64,000 nucleotides of DNA from JBGSTR01 sp963707135 (GTDB lineage: Bacteria; Pseudomonadota; Gammaproteobacteria; Chromatiales; Chromatiaceae): the NCBI GenBank assembly GCA_963707135.1, contig CAVPOY010000024.1, positions 310,001 to 374,000 of the forward strand. Reading direction: 5' to 3'. Under the pieces are notes generated by a model. The model had not been told where the DNA came from and did no database searches. It worked only from the letters and a program-made list of their open reading frames with translations. Shown here piece after piece: positions 16,402 to 25,427 of the stretch (within the stretch, counting starts at the first letter, position 1; every line of letters begins with the position of its first letter). The position numbers and the translations under genes are program-made.

Positions 16402-17734
16402 CGGCCGCCGCGCCCTGCCCCGCGCCGCCCCCGACGGTAACAATGGCCAACCGGTCCGGGTGAACCCGCCGCGAGAAGGCATCGCGGATCTGCGCGGCCG
16501 TCACGGCCTCGACCCGCTCGGTGAACCGGTTCAGATAATCGAGCGGCAGGCCGTAGAAGCCGATGACCGCGAGGTACTGGACGATACTGGCATTGCTGGC
16601 AATCCTCAGTGGGAAGCCGCCAGTCAGATTCTTCTTCGCCGCGGCCAGCTCCTCCTCGGTCGGCCCCTCCTGGACGAACCGCTGCAGCGTCGCGAGCATG
16701 ACCTCGCGCGCCTGGTCCGCCTGATCGTTCTTGGTCTGCAGCCCCATCATGAAAGGGCCCGGGCGCGCGAGCGGCACGAAGTAGCTGTAGACGCTGTAGG
16801 ACAGCCCGCGCTTCTCGCGGACCTCCTCCATCAGCAGCGACACGAGCCCGCTGCCGCCGAGGATATGGTTGCCCACGTAGAGCGTGAAGTAGTCCGGGTC
16901 GCCGCGGCGCATCCCTGGCTGTCCGGCGAAGACATGGGTCTGGCTGGACGGGAACTCGAGCCGCTCGAGCTCGGTCGCCGGCAGGTCCGCCACCGCCGGA
17001 AGCTCGACCGGCCGCTCCCCGCCGGGAAGCCCGGCGGTCACCCGCTCGGCAAGGGCCTCCGCGCCGGCGCGGTCGAGATCCCCGACGATGGCGACGACCG
17101 CGTTCGAGCCGGTGTAGTGACTCTGGTGAAAGCCGACCAAATCCTCGCGGGTCAGCGCGGCGACAGAATCCTTGGTGCCGGAGGGATCGGCCGCATAGGG
17201 GTGGTTGCCGAACACCTTCCGGAACAGGGCCTTCTGGCCCACGGTACTCGGCGACTCCTCGTCCTGGCGCAGCGCGATCAGGGTGTTGCGGCGCAGCCGC
17301 TCGAGGTCGTCCGACGCGAACGCGGGCGCCGTGAGGACCCGGGTCAGGGTCTCGACCGCGGTGTCCATGGCCGGCTGCCGGGTCAGGGTCCGCAGCGCGA
17401 CCGCCGTCATGTCGCGGTCCGCGCTCGCGCTCAGCTGGGCGCCCACGCCTTCCAGCCGCTCGGCGATGGCGTCGGCGTCCCAGCCGCCCGCGCCCTGCGT
17501 CAGCATGGACGCCGTCAGGGACGCGAGCCCGGACCGGTCGCCGTCCCGCGCACTGCCGGCGTCGAAGACGATGCGCACGTCCAGCATCGGCAGATCCCGG
17601 GCGGAGACGAACAGGACGCGGGCGCCATTGGTCGTCTGCCAGGACTCGATCTCGGGCGTGGCGCCGGCCGCCGTGGCCAGCAGCAACAGGGCGCCGGCGA
17701 GACAGCCCGTGTAACGCCATTGTCTAGCGCACAT
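16388..17734 (-). CDS. M16 family peptidase-like protein lacking the zinc motif
   Basis: Periplasmic or exported protein of 448 residues with a signal peptide (GCLAGALLLLATAAGA). It carries the M16 fold pattern (SGLASLTASMLTQGAGG, YPYAAD-like NHPYAADPSGTKDS, and EEVREKRGLSYSVYSYF in the C-terminal half). The HxxEH zinc site is missing, so it should be the non-catalytic partner of the gene just upstream, as in two-subunit M16B proteases. The ATG at 17734 is preferred because GGAGG lies eight bases upstream; it overlaps the first subunit's stop by 11 bases. The substrate is unknown. Confidence 0.87.
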   Translation of the reverse strand: MCARQWRYTGCLAGALLLLATAAGATPEIESWQTTNGARVLFVSARDLPMLDVRIVFDAGSARDGDRSGLASLTASMLTQGAGGWDADAIAERLEGVGAQLSASADRDMTAVALRTLTRQPAMDTAVETLTRVLTAPAFASDDLERLRRNTLIALRQDEESPSTVGQKALFRKVFGNHPYAADPSGTKDSVAALTREDLVGFHQSHYTGSNAVVAIVGDLDRAGAEALAERVTAGLPGGERPVELPAVADLPATELERLEFPSSQTHVFAGQPGMRRGDPDYFTLYVGNHILGGSGLVSLLMEEVREKRGLSYSVYSYFVPLARPGPFMMGLQTKNDQADQAREVMLATLQRFVQEGPTEEELAAAKKNLTGGFPLRIASNASIVQYLAVIGFYGLPLDYLNRFTERVEAVTAAQIRDAFSRRVHPDRLAIVTVGGGAGQGAAAGGAG

Positions 17735-19103
17735 CGTCGTGTCCTCCAAGTGCCGAGCGGGCGGGAACCGGCTGCTTTCCGTCGAGTGGCTGGGGATCCA
17801 GCACCGCCACCGTCAGGGTGTCCGGGGTCAGGTATTTCCGCGCGACGGCCTGCACCTGCTCGGCGGTGACCGCGGCGAGCTTGTCGACGTACTGGTCCGA
17901 CAGCTCCCAGCCTAGCCCGACGGTCTCGAGCTGGCCGAGCTGCATGGCCTGGGAGAACACCGAGTCCTTCTCGTAGACCTTGCCCGCGATCAGCTGGGTG
18001 CGGATGCGCTCGAGCTCCGCCGCATCGACGGGCTCGGTGCGTACCCGCTCGATCTGGCCGAGCAGGGCCTGCTCGAGCTCCTCGATGCCGCGACCCTTGG
18101 CGGGCACACCGTCAAACAGGAACATACCCGGCAATCGGCTGAACGCGCTGTAGTCGGTGCCGGCGGAGGCGGCAATCTGGGCGCCGCGGACCAGCTCGCG
18201 CGAAAATCTGGCACTGCTCCCGCCGTCGAGAACAGAGGCGAGGATCTCCAGCGCGTAGGGTTCCCACTCGACCTCGGCGTCGGTCACCGTCGGAACCTTG
18301 TAGCCCATGATCAGGTAAGGCTCCTGGGCGGGCGCCTTCACGCGCAGCCGCTTCTCGCCGCTCTGCTCCGGATCCGGGCGGGTCTTGGGCGGCGCTATGT
18401 CCTCGGCCTTTAGCGGCCCGAAGTATCGCTCCGCAAGCTCGAAGACCCGTTCCGGGTCCACGTCGCCGGCCACGATCAGGGTCGCGTTGTTCGGCGCGTA
18501 CCACTGACGGTACCAATCGCGCAGATCCTCGATCTGGAGCTGCTCCAGGTCGCCCGCCCAGCCGATCACCGGGTTGCGATACGGGGATGCGTCGTAAGCG
18601 ACCGAGTTGAAGCGCTCGAAGGTCAGTGACTGGGGGTCGTCGTCGGTGCGCATCCGCCGCTCCTCCTTGACCACCTCCAACTCCTTGGCAAACTCCGCCT
18701 CGGCGAGCGACAGATTGCGCATCCGGTCGGCCTCGAGCTCAAAAGCCACCTCAAGCCGATCGCTCGCCAGATTTTGATAGTAGGCCGTGTAGTCGCGCCC
18801 GGTGAAGGCGTTCTCCTCCCCGCCGTTCTCGGAGATGATCCGGGAGAACTGACCCGGCGGGAGCTTCTCGGTGCCCTTGAACATCATGTGCTCGAGGACG
18901 TGCGACACGCCGGTCACGCCGCCGTATTCGTAGCTCGAGCCGACCTTGTACCAGACCTGCGAGGTCAGGATCGGCGCACGATGATCCGGTTTCACCAGGA
19001 CCTTCAGGCCGTTGTCCAGCTCGCGCTCGAAGACCTTCTGTGACGCCCCCGCCGCGGCGAGCGGTACCGTCAACAGCAATGCGGCGAAAATTCTTAAATC
19101 CAT
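17724..19103 (-). CDS. M16 family zinc metallopeptidase, catalytic subunit
   Basis: Exported pitrilysin-type protease of 459 residues. After a signal peptide (MDLRIFAALLLTVPLAAAGA) it shows the inverted zinc motif HVLEHMMFKGT with a distal glutamate region (ELEVVKEERRMRTDD). Two M16 repeats are visible. The start at 19103 is set by GGAGG four bases upstream and the signal peptide. It overlaps the inactive partner gene, then rsmD and coaD follow, so all may be transcribed together. Homologues probably degrade peptides in the periplasm. Confidence 0.9.
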   Translation of the reverse strand: MDLRIFAALLLTVPLAAAGASQKVFERELDNGLKVLVKPDHRAPILTSQVWYKVGSSYEYGGVTGVSHVLEHMMFKGTEKLPPGQFSRIISENGGEENAFTGRDYTAYYQNLASDRLEVAFELEADRMRNLSLAEAEFAKELEVVKEERRMRTDDDPQSLTFERFNSVAYDASPYRNPVIGWAGDLEQLQIEDLRDWYRQWYAPNNATLIVAGDVDPERVFELAERYFGPLKAEDIAPPKTRPDPEQSGEKRLRVKAPAQEPYLIMGYKVPTVTDAEVEWEPYALEILASVLDGGSSARFSRELVRGAQIAASAGTDYSAFSRLPGMFLFDGVPAKGRGIEELEQALLGQIERVRTEPVDAAELERIRTQLIAGKVYEKDSVFSQAMQLGQLETVGLGWELSDQYVDKLAAVTAEQVQAVARKYLTPDTLTVAVLDPQPLDGKQPVPARSALGGHDDVR

Positions 19104-19532
19104 GACGCCTCCGGTCACCCACCACTGATTATTGTGTTTCCCGTGGCGCACGACGCCAGCGTGCGCCGCCGGCTCCAGAATGGAGCTGGCCAATCTGTAA
19201 AGATAGGGACCGACGGGCCCAAACCTGAGATCCCGGCATTACCGTTTGGTAAGCCGCCCGCGGCTGCGGTCCCGTGCCGCTAGGGGCGGCACCCCGTGCG
19301 CTTTCGCCGCAACCGGCCGAGTGTGAGCGAGCGCGGACAGCCCGATCCTTGGCTCGCGCAATGCCAGAGCCCGAGGATAGGGGTTTCCGAACCTTCAAGG
19401 CGTGTATAGGCCCACGGTAAAAGCCGGTTCTGTTAGCATTCCCGCCCTACGCCGGTGTCGCCGCCCGCGATCGCACCCGCCGCGGGCCGCGCGCCGTCGG
19501 GGCGCCACCCCAACCTCACCAGACGAGATGCC
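19104..19532. other. Intergenic region between divergent M16 and ftsY genes
   Basis: About 430 bases that must hold promoters for both sides. No clear sigma-70 pair, RNA or repeat could be assigned with confidence. Confidence 0.5.
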
Positions 19533-20516
19533 ATGTTCGGTTTCGGCAAGAAACAGCGCGCGCCATCTCCGCCCCCCGCGGGCGAGCAACTACCGCAGAA
19601 GGCCGGATTGTTCTCGCGCTTGCGCGATCGGCTGTCGCGCACCCGCGCCCAGCTCGGTGACGGGCTCGGCCAGCTGTTGCTCGGGCGCAAACGTATCGAC
19701 GACGAGCTGCTCGAGGAGTTGGAGACCCTGCTCCTCACGGCCGACGTCGGGGTGGACTCCACGAACCGCATCATCCGCGATCTTACCGAGCGCGTGAAGC
19801 GCAAATCGCTTGCGGACCCGCCCGCCCTGCTTGCGGCGCTCAAGGAGGACCTCCGCGCGATACTGCTCGCCGCCGAGGGGCCCGTGCGCGAGGCCGCGCC
19901 AGGCAAGCCGCAGGTGATCCTGATGGTCGGCGTCAACGGCGCCGGAAAGACTACCACCATCGGCAAGCTCGCGAAGCGGCTCCAGGACGAGGGCAACCGG
20001 GTCATGCTGGCGGCCGGCGACACCTTCCGCGCGGCCGCGGTGGAGCAGCTGGAGACCTGGGGCGAGCGCAACCGGGTGGCCGTCATCTCCCAGCGCGCCG
20101 GCGCCGACGCGGCCTCGGTGATCTTCGACGCCCTGCAGGCCGCCACGGCGCGGGGCAGCGACGTGCTGATCGCCGACACCGCGGGCAGGCTGCATACCAA
20201 GACCAACCTCATGGACGAGCTGGCCAAGATCGCGCGGGTCATCAAGAAGATCGACCCCGACGCCCCTCACGAGGTGATGCTGGTGGTCGACGCGACCACG
20301 GGCCAGAACGCGCTGAACCAGGCGGTCCAGTTCCATCAGGCGGTCGGGTTGACGGGAATCACGCTGACCAAGCTCGACGGCACCGCCAAGGGCGGCATCC
20401 TGTTCGCGATCGCGGACCGGCTGCGGGTCCCGATCCGCTTCATCGGCGTCGGGGAGTCGATCGAAGACCTGCGCCCGTTCGACGCGGACGAGTTCCTCGA
20501 CGCGCTGCTCGGCTGA
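19533..20516 (+). CDS. ftsY: Signal recognition particle receptor FtsY
   Basis: GTPase that docks SRP-ribosome complexes at the inner membrane. It is 327 residues, with a short N-terminal basic/proline segment instead of the long acidic A domain of enterobacteria. The NG domain shows GVNGAGKTTTIGKLA (P-loop), DTFRAAAVEQL, DTAGR, TKLDG and the closing GVGESIEDLRPFD. I start at the ATG at 19533 (MFGFGKK); the frame extends 26 codons upstream without family similarity. It heads the ftsY-ftsE-ftsX cluster, with 11 bases to ftsE. Confidence 0.96.
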   Translation: MFGFGKKQRAPSPPPAGEQLPQKAGLFSRLRDRLSRTRAQLGDGLGQLLLGRKRIDDELLEELETLLLTADVGVDSTNRIIRDLTERVKRKSLADPPALLAALKEDLRAILLAAEGPVREAAPGKPQVILMVGVNGAGKTTTIGKLAKRLQDEGNRVMLAAGDTFRAAAVEQLETWGERNRVAVISQRAGADAASVIFDALQAATARGSDVLIADTAGRLHTKTNLMDELAKIARVIKKIDPDAPHEVMLVVDATTGQNALNQAVQFHQAVGLTGITLTKLDGTAKGGILFAIADRLRVPIRFIGVGESIEDLRPFDADEFLDALLG

Positions 20517-20527
20517 GTCCGGAATCA

Positions 20528-21196
20528 GTGATCCGATTCGAGCACGTCGTCAAGCGCTACCCCGAGCGGGGCGAGGCGCTGAGCGACGTCAGCTTCGAGA
20601 TACCGGCCGGCGAGCTGGCCTTCCTGACCGGCCACTCGGGGGCGGGCAAGAGTACGCTGCTGCGGCTCATCGGACTGCTCGAGCGACCGAGCCGCGGCCA
20701 GGTGATCGTCAACGGCCGCAACCTCGGGACCCTGCCGCGGCGGAAGATCCCGTACCACCGCCGGCAGGTCGGGATGATCTTCCAGGACCACCGGCTGCTG
20801 GCGGACCGCAGCGCGTTCGAAAACGTCGCCCTGCCGCTGGTCGTCGCCGGACTCGGGCACAAGGAGATCGGCCGGCGCGTCCGCGCGGCGCTCGACCAGG
20901 TGGGGCTGCTGAAGCGCGAAAAGGCCTTGCCCATGGCTCTTTCGGGCGGCGAGCAGCAACGCGTCGGCATCGCCCGCGCCATGGTCGCGCGGCCGCCGCT
21001 GGTGCTGGCCGACGAACCCACCGGCAACCTGGACCCGGATCTTTCGCGCGAGATTTTTCAGCTTTTCGAGCGTTTTCACCAGGTGGGGGTGACCCTGCTG
21101 ATCGCTACCCACGACCTGGCCCTGATCGCGTCGATGCCCTACCGCACCTTCACCCTCGACGACGGCCGAATGGTCAACGACTCGGGGTCCTGGTAA
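20528..21196 (+). CDS. ftsE: Cell division ATP-binding protein FtsE
   Basis: ATPase of the FtsEX complex, which controls septal peptidoglycan hydrolases and divisome assembly. It has 222 residues with Walker A GHSGAGKST, the signature LSGGEQQRVGIARA and Walker B LVLADEPTGNLD. The GTG start is supported by the family N-terminus (MIRFEHVVKRYP). Two bases separate it from ftsX. Confidence 0.96.
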   Translation: MIRFEHVVKRYPERGEALSDVSFEIPAGELAFLTGHSGAGKSTLLRLIGLLERPSRGQVIVNGRNLGTLPRRKIPYHRRQVGMIFQDHRLLADRSAFENVALPLVVAGLGHKEIGRRVRAALDQVGLLKREKALPMALSGGEQQRVGIARAMVARPPLVLADEPTGNLDPDLSREIFQLFERFHQVGVTLLIATHDLALIASMPYRTFTLDDGRMVNDSGSW

Positions 21197-21198
21197 CC

Positions 21199-22164
21199 GT
21201 GGCCAGAACCCGCGCGAGGCGGAGAAGTGCGCCCGGGATCACGGAGCTTCCCGGGCTCTGGCTGCGTCGACACCTGCAGAGTGCGGTCGCGACCCTCGGC
21301 CGGTTGATGCAGACCCCGCTGCCGACACTCATGACCATCGCCGTCATCGGCGTCGCGCTCGCGTTCCCGGCGGGGCTCTACGTGCTCACCGAAAACTTGC
21401 GAACCTTGGCCGGCGGCTGGGACCAGGCGGCGGCCGTTTCCCTTTTCTTGCGTCCTGAGGAGACCGAGGAGGAGGCCGAACAACTCGCCGAGGAGCTACG
21501 GGCCTGGCCGGAGCTGGCCCAGGTGCGGCTGATCACCAGCGAGCAGGCGCTGGCGGAATTCCGGGAGCAGGGTGGATTCGAAGAGGCCCTGACCCACCTC
21601 CGGAGCAACCCGCTACCGGCCGTGCTCGCCCTGTTTCCGACCCCGGCGTTCTCGACGCCCGAGCGGGTGGAGGCGCTGCAGGCTCGCCTTATCGAACTTC
21701 CGGGCGCCGACTTCACCCGCATGGACACCCTGTGGCTGTTGCGCTTCCAGGCGATCCTTGACCTCGCACAGACCGGCGTCTTGCTGCTCGGCGGCCTGCT
21801 GGGCGCCGGCGTGCTGCTGATCGTGGGCAACACCATTAGGCTGGAGATCCAGAACCGGCGCAGTGAAATCGAAATTATGGAATTGGTCGGCGCCACGGCG
21901 GCCTTCATCCGGCGCCCCTTCCTCTACGCCGGGGCCTGGTACGGGCTGCTCGGCGGCATCGGCGCCTGGCTGCTGGTCACCATCTCCGTGTGGCTGCTGC
22001 AGGGTCCCGCCTCGCGGCTCGCGTCGCTCTACCACAGTGACTTCCCGGTCTCGGGTCTGGGTCCGCTGGCACTGCTGAGCATCCTCGGCGGCAGCATGCT
22101 GCTGGGGCTGGTCGGGAGCTGGATCGCGGTTGGCCGCCACCTGAGAGGTGCGGAACCCGGGTGA
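21199..22164 (+). CDS. ftsX: Cell division protein FtsX
   Basis: Membrane partner of FtsE, 321 residues. A cytoplasmic N-terminus precedes the first membrane helix (about 42-62). A periplasmic loop of about 110 residues contains LFLRPEETEEEAEQLAEEL and the conserved region near NPLPAV, and three more helices lie at about 190-215, 235-260 and 285-310. The VGNTIRLEIQNRRSEIEIMELVGAT motif is the coupling region to FtsE. GTG start at 21199. It is the last gene of the ftsYEX cluster; rpoH follows after 358 bases. Confidence 0.94.
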   Translation: MARTRARRRSAPGITELPGLWLRRHLQSAVATLGRLMQTPLPTLMTIAVIGVALAFPAGLYVLTENLRTLAGGWDQAAAVSLFLRPEETEEEAEQLAEELRAWPELAQVRLITSEQALAEFREQGGFEEALTHLRSNPLPAVLALFPTPAFSTPERVEALQARLIELPGADFTRMDTLWLLRFQAILDLAQTGVLLLGGLLGAGVLLIVGNTIRLEIQNRRSEIEIMELVGATAAFIRRPFLYAGAWYGLLGGIGAWLLVTISVWLLQGPASRLASLYHSDFPVSGLGPLALLSILGGSMLLGLVGSWIAVGRHLRGAEPG

Positions 22165-22522
22165 GGTCGGGTGGTCACACCATCGGCGGACATGACTGGC
22201 CTGGCGACCGAGCCGGTCATCCGGGGTAGCTCCCATGTCGAGCCCGCTAGGCGGCTACACACGCATCCTCACGGCGCGACGAAATGCAACATTATAGCGT
22301 TGTTTATTAAGGATATTTTATTGATTCGCGAAATCTATCGCGGCTATCGTAACAATCCATAAGGCAACGCCCGAACCGGGCCGCTCTTGGATGTCATTGG
22401 TAACAAACGAAATATTAAGAATTTGTCATGATATTAACGCGGAAATTTCTAGTCTGACCCTGGCAAATTTCAGAGCGAAGTGCTAGGATTTTGACCAGAT
22501 TTCAGCATCAGGGTAAAGCCAC
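22165..22522. other. AT-rich upstream region of rpoH
   Basis: A 358-base gap, clearly richer in A+T than its surroundings between 22280 and 22500. It probably contains several rpoH promoters. Candidate elements such as TTGTCA near 22424 can be seen, but no unambiguous pair was assigned. Confidence 0.5.
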
Positions 22523-23359
22523 ATGGCCAGAGACCTCGTCCTTATGCCCACCGGCAACATCGACGCCTACATCAGCGCGGCCTATCAGGTCCCGGTGTTG
22601 ACGCCCGATGAAGAGAAGACGCTCGCCGCACAGTTGCGCGACAACAACGATATGGAGGCCGCTCGCCGTCTGGTGATGTCCCACCTGCGGTTCGTGATCC
22701 GGATCGCACGGGGCTACCTCGGATATGGCCTTCCGTTGCCGGACCTGATCCAGGAAGGCAGCGTCGGCCTGATGAAGGCGGTCCAGCGGTTCGACCCCGA
22801 CGTCGGCGTGCGTCTGGTGTCTTTCGCCGTGCACTGGATCCGCGCGGAAATCCACGAGTACATCCTTCGCAACTGGCGCATCGTCAAGGTCGCGACCACG
22901 AAGGCCCAGCGCAAGCTGTTCTTTAACCTCCGAAGTGCCAAGAAGCGCTTGGGCTGGTTCACGAAGGCCGAGGTGGAAGACGTCGCCAGCGATCTCGGCG
23001 TGAAGCCCGAGACGGTGCTGGAGATGGAATCCCGGCTCGCCAACCAGGATCTGGCGTTCGACGGCCACGACGATGACGAGGACGGCCCCTCGGCGCCCTC
23101 GAGTTACTTGCCCGACTCGCGGATGGAGCCGGCTAGGTTGCTGGAGCGCGAGGACACCGAGCGCAATCAGCGCGAGCGTCTGTACGCGGCGCTGCAGGGT
23201 CTGGACGAGCGCAGCAAGACGATCCTCCGCGAACGCTGGCTGACCGAGAGCAAGCAGACGCTGCACGAGCTGGCCCAGCAGTTCGGCGTCTCGGCCGAGC
23301 GCATCCGGCAGATCGAGAAAAACGCGATGAAGAAGCTACGGGTACAGCTCGAACTCTGA
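22523..23359 (+). CDS. rpoH: RNA polymerase heat-shock sigma factor (sigma-32)
   Basis: Directs RNA polymerase to heat-shock promoters. It has 278 residues: region 2 with LVMSHLRFVIRIARGY and GSVGLMKAVQRFDP, the diagnostic RpoH box QRKLFFNLRSAKKRL, and region 4 with a helix-turn-helix (TLHELAQQFGVSAERIRQIEKNAMKKLR). Preceded by a long AT-rich region and placed after ftsYEX, the conserved gammaproteobacterial order. A terminator hairpin follows the stop by about 24 bases. Confidence 0.97.
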   Translation: MARDLVLMPTGNIDAYISAAYQVPVLTPDEEKTLAAQLRDNNDMEAARRLVMSHLRFVIRIARGYLGYGLPLPDLIQEGSVGLMKAVQRFDPDVGVRLVSFAVHWIRAEIHEYILRNWRIVKVATTKAQRKLFFNLRSAKKRLGWFTKAEVEDVASDLGVKPETVLEMESRLANQDLAFDGHDDDEDGPSAPSSYLPDSRMEPARLLEREDTERNQRERLYAALQGLDERSKTILRERWLTESKQTLHELAQQFGVSAERIRQIEKNAMKKLRVQLEL

Positions 23360-23383
23360 GTCCAGCTTGACCGCCATAACCGA

Positions 23384-23407
23384 GGCCCGCCACCCGGCGG
23401 GCCTTTG
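23384..23407 (+). terminator. Terminator of rpoH
   Basis: Perfect 8-bp stem GGCCCGCC (23384-23391) / GGCGGGCC (23396-23403) with an ACCC loop and a short T run, 24 bases after the rpoH stop. It could also serve the convergent lipoprotein gene. Confidence 0.8.
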
Positions 23408-23442
23408 CGTATGCGTGCGGGCTGAACAACCGGCTTCGAGCA

Positions 23443-23922
23443 TCACTGAACCGCACCGGAGATAAGTCGGTCCGGGTCGATCTCGCCGGAATAGCGGTAG
23501 GGCAGCCTCACCAGCCCGCCCGCAAGCGTCGCGGTCCCCGCCACCTTCCACTCCAGCGGGCGGTCCTTGAGCGCCAATGCCGGCAATTGCCCCGCCACGC
23601 CGAGCAGACTGCTCACGACCTCGACGTCCACCATCGCCTCGCCGAATGCCGGAATTCTCCGCTCCAGCGCGCTCGAACCCTGGGCGAGTTCGACGCCCTC
23701 CAGCGACAACCGATAGGTCAATCCCTCGATCGGCAACGCGCGGTCATTCGGGTTCCTGACCGCCAGCGTCACGACAAAGGTCTGCCGGGCGAGCCCGAGC
23801 TCCTCCACCCGCAGGCCGGCGAGGGCGACCTCGGGCGCTTCCCAGGGCCTGGTCAGGCTGGCGCAACCGGCTAGTAGTGCCGCGACCAGAATGCAGATGG
23901 GGAATCGGGCGATAGCGGACAT
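23443..23922 (-). CDS. LEA type 2 (WHy domain) family lipoprotein
   Basis: Predicted lipoprotein of 159 residues with lipobox LLAGC (Cys at about residue 20). The mature part fits the LEA14/WHy beta-sandwich: EVALAGLRVEELGLARQTFVVTLAVRNPNDRALPIEGLTYRLSL-like pattern with the conserved NPN, then FGEAMVDVEVV. Such proteins sit on the outer membrane and are linked to stress tolerance in plants; in bacteria their role is unknown. Convergent with rpoH. Confidence 0.85.
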   Translation of the reverse strand: MSAIARFPICILVAALLAGCASLTRPWEAPEVALAGLRVEELGLARQTFVVTLAVRNPNDRALPIEGLTYRLSLEGVELAQGSSALERRIPAFGEAMVDVEVVSSLLGVAGQLPALALKDRPLEWKVAGTATLAGGLVRLPYRYSGEIDPDRLISGAVQ

Positions 23923-24124
23923 CGACTCAGTGCTGTCTCGGCCTTGGTTGTTGGCGGCGGCGTCTGGGAGCGCGCGTTGGAACTGGCGTCCCCGCCGTTC
24001 CAGGGCTTAAGTTCAGCCCCGCTTCCCGGCAGACTATAGCAGTCGACCCCGAGTGGCGCTCCGCGGGAGCAACCCGGGTCGTCCGATATCCGCTCCCCTG
24101 GAACCGCGTCTCAACGGAGGACGT

Positions 24125-24949
24125 TTGAACACCACCATCGAGACCCAACGCGCTGGCGCCTCGGCCGAAACCGGAACGGACGTTGATGCGCATCCGCGTG
24201 CCCGAGCCCCGGTGGCGCCCCACCCGCCGCTGGACGCCTACTACGACGGCTCGTCCCATCGGCGGGAGTTCGTCTCGCGGCTCTTCGACGCGACCGCCGC
24301 CGACTACGATTGGATCGTGCGCGCGATGTCGTTCGGAAGCGGGACCTGGTACCGCGGGCAGGCCCTGCGGCAGGCGGGCCTGGCCAAGGGCATGAGGGTG
24401 CTGGACCTGGCCTGCGGCACCGGCCCGGTAGCCGGCGAGGCGCTGAAGACCGTTGGCCCGGAAGGGCTCGTCATCGGCCTGGACGCGAGCTTCAACATGC
24501 TGGTCGAGACGCGGCGCCGGGCCGGGGTGTCGGTGGTGGCGGCGCGCGTCGAGCGGCTGCCGGTACCCGATCGCTATTTCGACTTCCTGAGCATGGGCTA
24601 CGCCCTGCGCCACGTCGATGACCTGACCGCGACCTTCGCCGAGTATCGTCGGGTGCTGAAGCCCGGAGGGCGGGTACTCGTGCTCGAGATGACACGCCCG
24701 CGGTCCCGGGTCCAATTCGCGCTGGCCAAGCTCTACCTGCACCGCATCGTGCCGCTGCTGTCGGGACTCTTCGCGCGCAGCGCCAACGCGCGGACCCTGA
24801 TGCGCTACTACTGGGAGACCATCGAGCGATGCGTCCCACCGGCGACCATACTCGCCGCGATGAGCGAGGCCGGTTTCGAGCGGGTCGAACGGCGGTGCCT
24901 ATGGGGCATCCTGTCGGAGTATGTTGGCGAGCGGCCGACGGAGGGCTAA
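24125..24949 (+). CDS. UbiE/COQ5-like class I methyltransferase
   Basis: SAM-dependent methyltransferase of 274 residues. Motif I is VLDLACGTGPVAGEAL, and the post-motif GLDASFNMLVETRRR and the segment LSMGYALRHVDDLTATFAEYRRVLKPGGRVLVLEMTRP match the UbiE/COQ5 group. It has an extra N-terminal 50 residues, so it is not clearly the quinone enzyme UbiE itself; quinone or lipid methylation is possible. A TTG start at 24125 is supported by GGAGG four bases upstream and the lack of similarity before it. It stands alone, divergent from the lipoprotein. Confidence 0.82.
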   Translation: MNTTIETQRAGASAETGTDVDAHPRARAPVAPHPPLDAYYDGSSHRREFVSRLFDATAADYDWIVRAMSFGSGTWYRGQALRQAGLAKGMRVLDLACGTGPVAGEALKTVGPEGLVIGLDASFNMLVETRRRAGVSVVAARVERLPVPDRYFDFLSMGYALRHVDDLTATFAEYRRVLKPGGRVLVLEMTRPRSRVQFALAKLYLHRIVPLLSGLFARSANARTLMRYYWETIERCVPPATILAAMSEAGFERVERRCLWGILSEYVGERPTEG

Positions 24950-25427
24950 TTGCGACCGAAGCGGGCCGTTCCTCGCCGCATCCTACTCGGGGTAACGGGT
25001 GCAGCGAACCCTTGGTGCACGCCCTCTCCGGTCCCCCGATCCAGGCCCGCCACCGACGGCCATTTGCCGACGGACAAGACCCGCCGGCGATGAATCGGTG
25101 AGCCTCGCGACAGACTGAAACAACCGAGATTGGATGGATTACACGTTAGCCGCGGAAATTGCGCCAATGGCGGCCTCGGATTCGTGCTCTCGCGCCCGCC
25201 CCCCGCCGTCGCAGGTGCGGCCCATCAGGTCCGCCCGCGCACGACCTACCCGACGCCTGGGCGCCAGTCTTCGCCTCGAAACCGGTGCGCTGGGGAGATG
25301 CTGTTCAAATGCCATCCTGGCGCTAGATCGGTTCACGCTCCGAAAGGCGCGGCCCTCGGAGCGGGCCATCCTTGGCCCGGACGAGAGACGCAATCGATCG
25401 GCGTTTCCCCAGGGCTACCGATCCCGG
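24950..25427. other. Gene-free stretch carrying repeat copy C
   Basis: Nearly 480 bases without a convincing gene. Open frames on both strands lack family similarity and good starts. The only recognised structure is the inverted dispersed repeat at 25294-25410. Confidence 0.5.
25294..25410 (-). repeat. Dispersed intergenic repeat, copy C (inverted, longer)
   Basis: On the minus strand it reads AAACGCCGATCGATTGCGTC at one end, GGGCCAAGGATGGCCCG inside, and AGGATGGCATTTGAACAGC at the other. This parallels copy B, with an extra about 30-base hairpin (GCTCCGAAAGGC / GCCCTCGGAGC-like) in the middle. Confidence 0.6.
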
